Source of the DNA: an uncultured Saprospiraceae bacterium
GTDB taxonomy: Bacteria; Bacteroidota; Bacteroidia; Chitinophagales; Saprospiraceae
Direction of reading: 5' to 3'
NCBI GenBank assembly: GCA_938044055.1
Contig: CALIQO010000211.1
Span: 1 to 8,632, forward strand
Length of the DNA stretch: 8,632 nucleotides
The first letter of the stretch is position 1. The number at the start of each line of letters is the position of its first letter. The notes under the pieces were generated by a model that saw only the letters and a program-made list of their open reading frames with translations, was not told where the DNA came from and searched no databases. Made by a program: the position numbers and the translations under genes. Of this stretch, positions 7,501-8,632 are shown piece after piece.

Positions 7501-8632
7501 TGGCTCTAGAGCAATGCCACTCTCCTACCCTCCAGGTTCTACGGATAACTTTCAGGCAAGTTCCGAAGTCTCTTACATCATCCTCATAACTCACATAACC
7601 ATTACAGTATATCGATGCCTCAAATGGATATAGAGATACACCATCAATCATAGGTACACCTGTATTCTCTGGAGATATATCATCATTCACTGCACAGATT
7701 AATTCATCGCTTAATGCTCTGACCTTATCTGTAGGCCAGTCTATTTCTGCGAATGAAATTCTCTCTAAGAATATCATCTGCTTGCAAGTATCACTTACGT
7801 TGCCATAAGCATCCGTGGCTACCCACCATCTGGTAACTTTACCACTGTACAGATCATCACAATCATAAATCTCTGCTCTTTCGAAGACCATTTCAATTGT
7901 TGCTCCCGGGCAGTTATCCATGACTTCTGGTTCCTGATTATAAGTAGATATTTCACCACAAGGTATGGTCACAGTCTCACAGACTATGGTAGGAGCGATC
8001 TTATCTTCAACCAGCATATAGCCCCATGCTACATTGCCTTCTGGTTCTCTAATCTCTACTTTGACAATCTGTCCTAGATATGATCCATCTATAATATTTC
8101 CTGGGATGGTATCTCCATTCTCATCACATACTACCACATCAAAATAAAAATCACATACTGGATCTATGCCTATTCCGATCAAGGAGGCTACTACTTCTAA
8201 TTCACAATCAGATCCCAGTGAAAGATTGGTACTACCTGTAACCAATAAATCATCTACAAGGCATCTAGCAATTGTAGTATCTACCAATTCGATGATTACA
8301 TCGAAGCTGCACATGCTTATATTTCCTGCACCATCCTTTATAGAATACTCAACCGTTGTTGTTCCTTCATAAAACAATTCACATGCATCAGATGCTGGCA
8401 TAACCATACCTCCATCTGGAGTTACATCTGATGTAACCGTTATATAATCAACTAGAACCATTGATCCTGGACAATTGTCTTTATCTGCAGGGTGTGTCCA
8501 TTCATACTTAAATCCTATGAAATCGAAATCCATGGTACCATCATATTCTACAACTATCGTTGTATCCATTGCTTCGTATGGAACTAAGGTTTCTACAATC
8601 AGATCCCATCCATTTATAGTTCCCATCTCTAT
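4505..8632 (-). CDS. Giant secreted HYR/Ig-like repeat protein with T9SS sorting domain, N-terminus outside window
   Basis: The frame is open to the window edge (two codons, Ile-Glu, precede the first Met at 8624-8626), so this is the C-terminal 1375 codons of a larger protein. Residues are counted from that Met. Modules begin with a D-x-x-x-P-x-x-x-C type motif at 208, 388, 478, 575, 761 and 858; DKIPPVMTCPDD at 575 is a classic HYR opening. Domains run as follows: HYR/Ig-like chain to about 957, including a calcium-loop-like DSNDDGDADE at 878; a CnaB/carboxypeptidase-regulatory-like fold at 972-1023 (DGTYAF core); a dockerin-like segment at 1030-1085 with one full loop, DINKDGNISGIDILALRKTI; a cohesin-like beta region at about 1153-1278; and a T9SS type A sorting domain at 1289-1373 (LSQNAPNPWS, then PGLGVYIFEV, then MIKFK). 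The many cysteines fit disulfides outside the cell. The protein is expected to cross the outer membrane by T9SS and be anchored or released there, perhaps as an adhesin or matrix protein; no enzymatic domain is visible. A strong terminator follows. Confidence 0.93.
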   Translation of the reverse strand: MEMGTINGWDLIVETLVPYEAMDTTIVVEYDGTMDFDFIGFKYEWTHPADKDNCPGSMVLVDYITVTSDVTPDGGMVMPASDACELFYEGTTTVEYSIKDGAGNISMCSFDVIIELVDTTIARCLVDDLLVTGSTNLSLGSDCELEVVASLIGIGIDPVCDFYFDVVVCDENGDTIPGNIIDGSYLGQIVKVEIREPEGNVAWGYMLVEDKIAPTIVCETVTIPCGEISTYNQEPEVMDNCPGATIEMVFERAEIYDCDDLYSGKVTRWWVATDAYGNVSDTCKQMIFLERISFAEIDWPTDKVRALSDELICAVNDDISPENTGVPMIDGVSLYPFEASIYCNGYVSYEDDVRDFGTCLKVIRRTWRVGEWHCSRANEMIMVQTIEIVDTLGPEIISGPEDITVSTGSRTCTAAIQVPPIQYEDACGSEVDVFVQYGSNTLQANGGVIELEAGLHTITYEAIDVCSRISTYSYDVLVVDQKNPVIICDSDVVVSLSSEGHAYLKPSQIDIESFDECSDITLALRRMTDACEAVSSVFADEIPFCCEDGGSLVMVELQVTDASGNQNTCMVEVKVEDKIPPVMTCPDDREITCDVTYDLNNLSPAFGMPNVSDNCLTETSVIENTDDQINDCGLGEIIRTFSLKNDNDEVIQTCSQSIFIEGITEVIYDMIIWPADLDTVNICEDATTLGPDMLPKQYGPPSLPEGICNLLGATYVDEVFTFTEEGDACYKVLRTWKVIDWCNKNDDGEFEPYIWEQILKVNNTIDPEITICETVTIESLDGSCAPMEVTASISAQDDCTDESELDFIYTIFLEDGINEISGTGSTATHVLPIGNHTIEWIVRDRCGNEDQCTQSVSVVNNKAPNAVCLDGISVDLIPWDSNDDGDADEAKAILTTDMIDKGSSHSCGYDLRLSFSSDVEDDTLVFSCLHVGLNKVQLWVTDVNDNQSFCETNVVVTANQAGELCGGETSELVDVTGSATNSESIALEGVYVRLDGSEFSDVITEEDGTYAFKDMSKGGNYKVIPRKEDNVLNGVSTLDLVLIQRHILGISEFNDPWNYIAADINKDGNISGIDILALRKTILGIHDDFPSNTSWRFIDRSYTLEGNIPDLDVLPEDYDIIDLNREMVINWRGIKVGDVSGNASANARMKNTTRSGILYSLRLKDRLLKKGDVTEISILLSKQEIVGIQADIIMNGIQILDVVPVHKDVHTDHFFWDKGELRLSINQQNGFSQDDGELLFRIKVKAEQDGYLSDMMEFSENRIAPEAYTMSEFNIRILTWAWEGIETDYVYGLSQNAPNPWSHVTEFQYEIPTPGETMILIRDMTGKMLYKQSEAKQAGRHTHIIYDEDVPGLGVYIFEVVHNGHRMHKRMIKFK

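Noticed and set aside
6150..8372. Plus-strand open frames at 6150-6446, 6946-7146 and 8166-8372 opposite the giant protein
   Set aside because: Their composition is the mirror of the Asp/Glu/Val/Thr-rich minus-strand protein; no start context or family resemblance supports them.

Overview
The window looks like a chromosomal segment of an AT-rich Bacteroidota member, most likely from the Saprospiria lineage. This rests on four things seen here: a very long secreted protein with a type IX secretion (T9SS) C-terminal sorting domain, a degenerate dockerin of the style 'STLDLVLIQRHILG', a TPR-type sensor kinase paired with a LytTR response regulator, and a lipoprotein with acidic residues straight after the lipid-bearing cysteine. 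The lineage call is inferred from remembered family resemblance, not from a search. All five genes are on the minus strand, so transcription runs from high to low coordinates.

Layout in transcription order. (1) 8632 to 4505: the C-terminal 1375 codons of a giant secreted, cysteine-rich multidomain protein. It is a chain of HYR/Ig-like modules, then a carboxypeptidase-like/CnaB-like fold, a dockerin-like segment, a cohesin-like segment and the T9SS sorting domain. Its N-terminus is outside the window. (2) 4504 to 4023: a gene-free stretch of about 480 bp. It holds a strong minus-strand terminator for the giant gene, a separate terminator-like hairpin pointing the other way with no plus-strand gene to serve, and a short palindrome upstream of the kinase. 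(3) 4022 to 1174: a two-gene operon with a 4-bp ATGA overlap, a membrane histidine kinase with a predicted periplasmic TPR sensor followed by a LytTR response regulator. (4) 1032 to 274: an arylamine N-acetyltransferase homologue with a complete Cys-His-Asp triad. (5) 116 to 1: the first 38 codons of a small lipoprotein cut by the window edge, with a perfect 9-bp inverted repeat between it and the acetyltransferase.

The kinase and regulator clearly form one signalling pair. Nothing in the sequence ties the acetyltransferase, the lipoprotein or the giant protein to that pair beyond shared orientation. I do not see a convincing new defence or mobile system. The least explained signals are the orphan plus-strand terminator hairpin in the 4.0-4.5 kb gap and the repeated ~180-residue supermodule in the giant protein.
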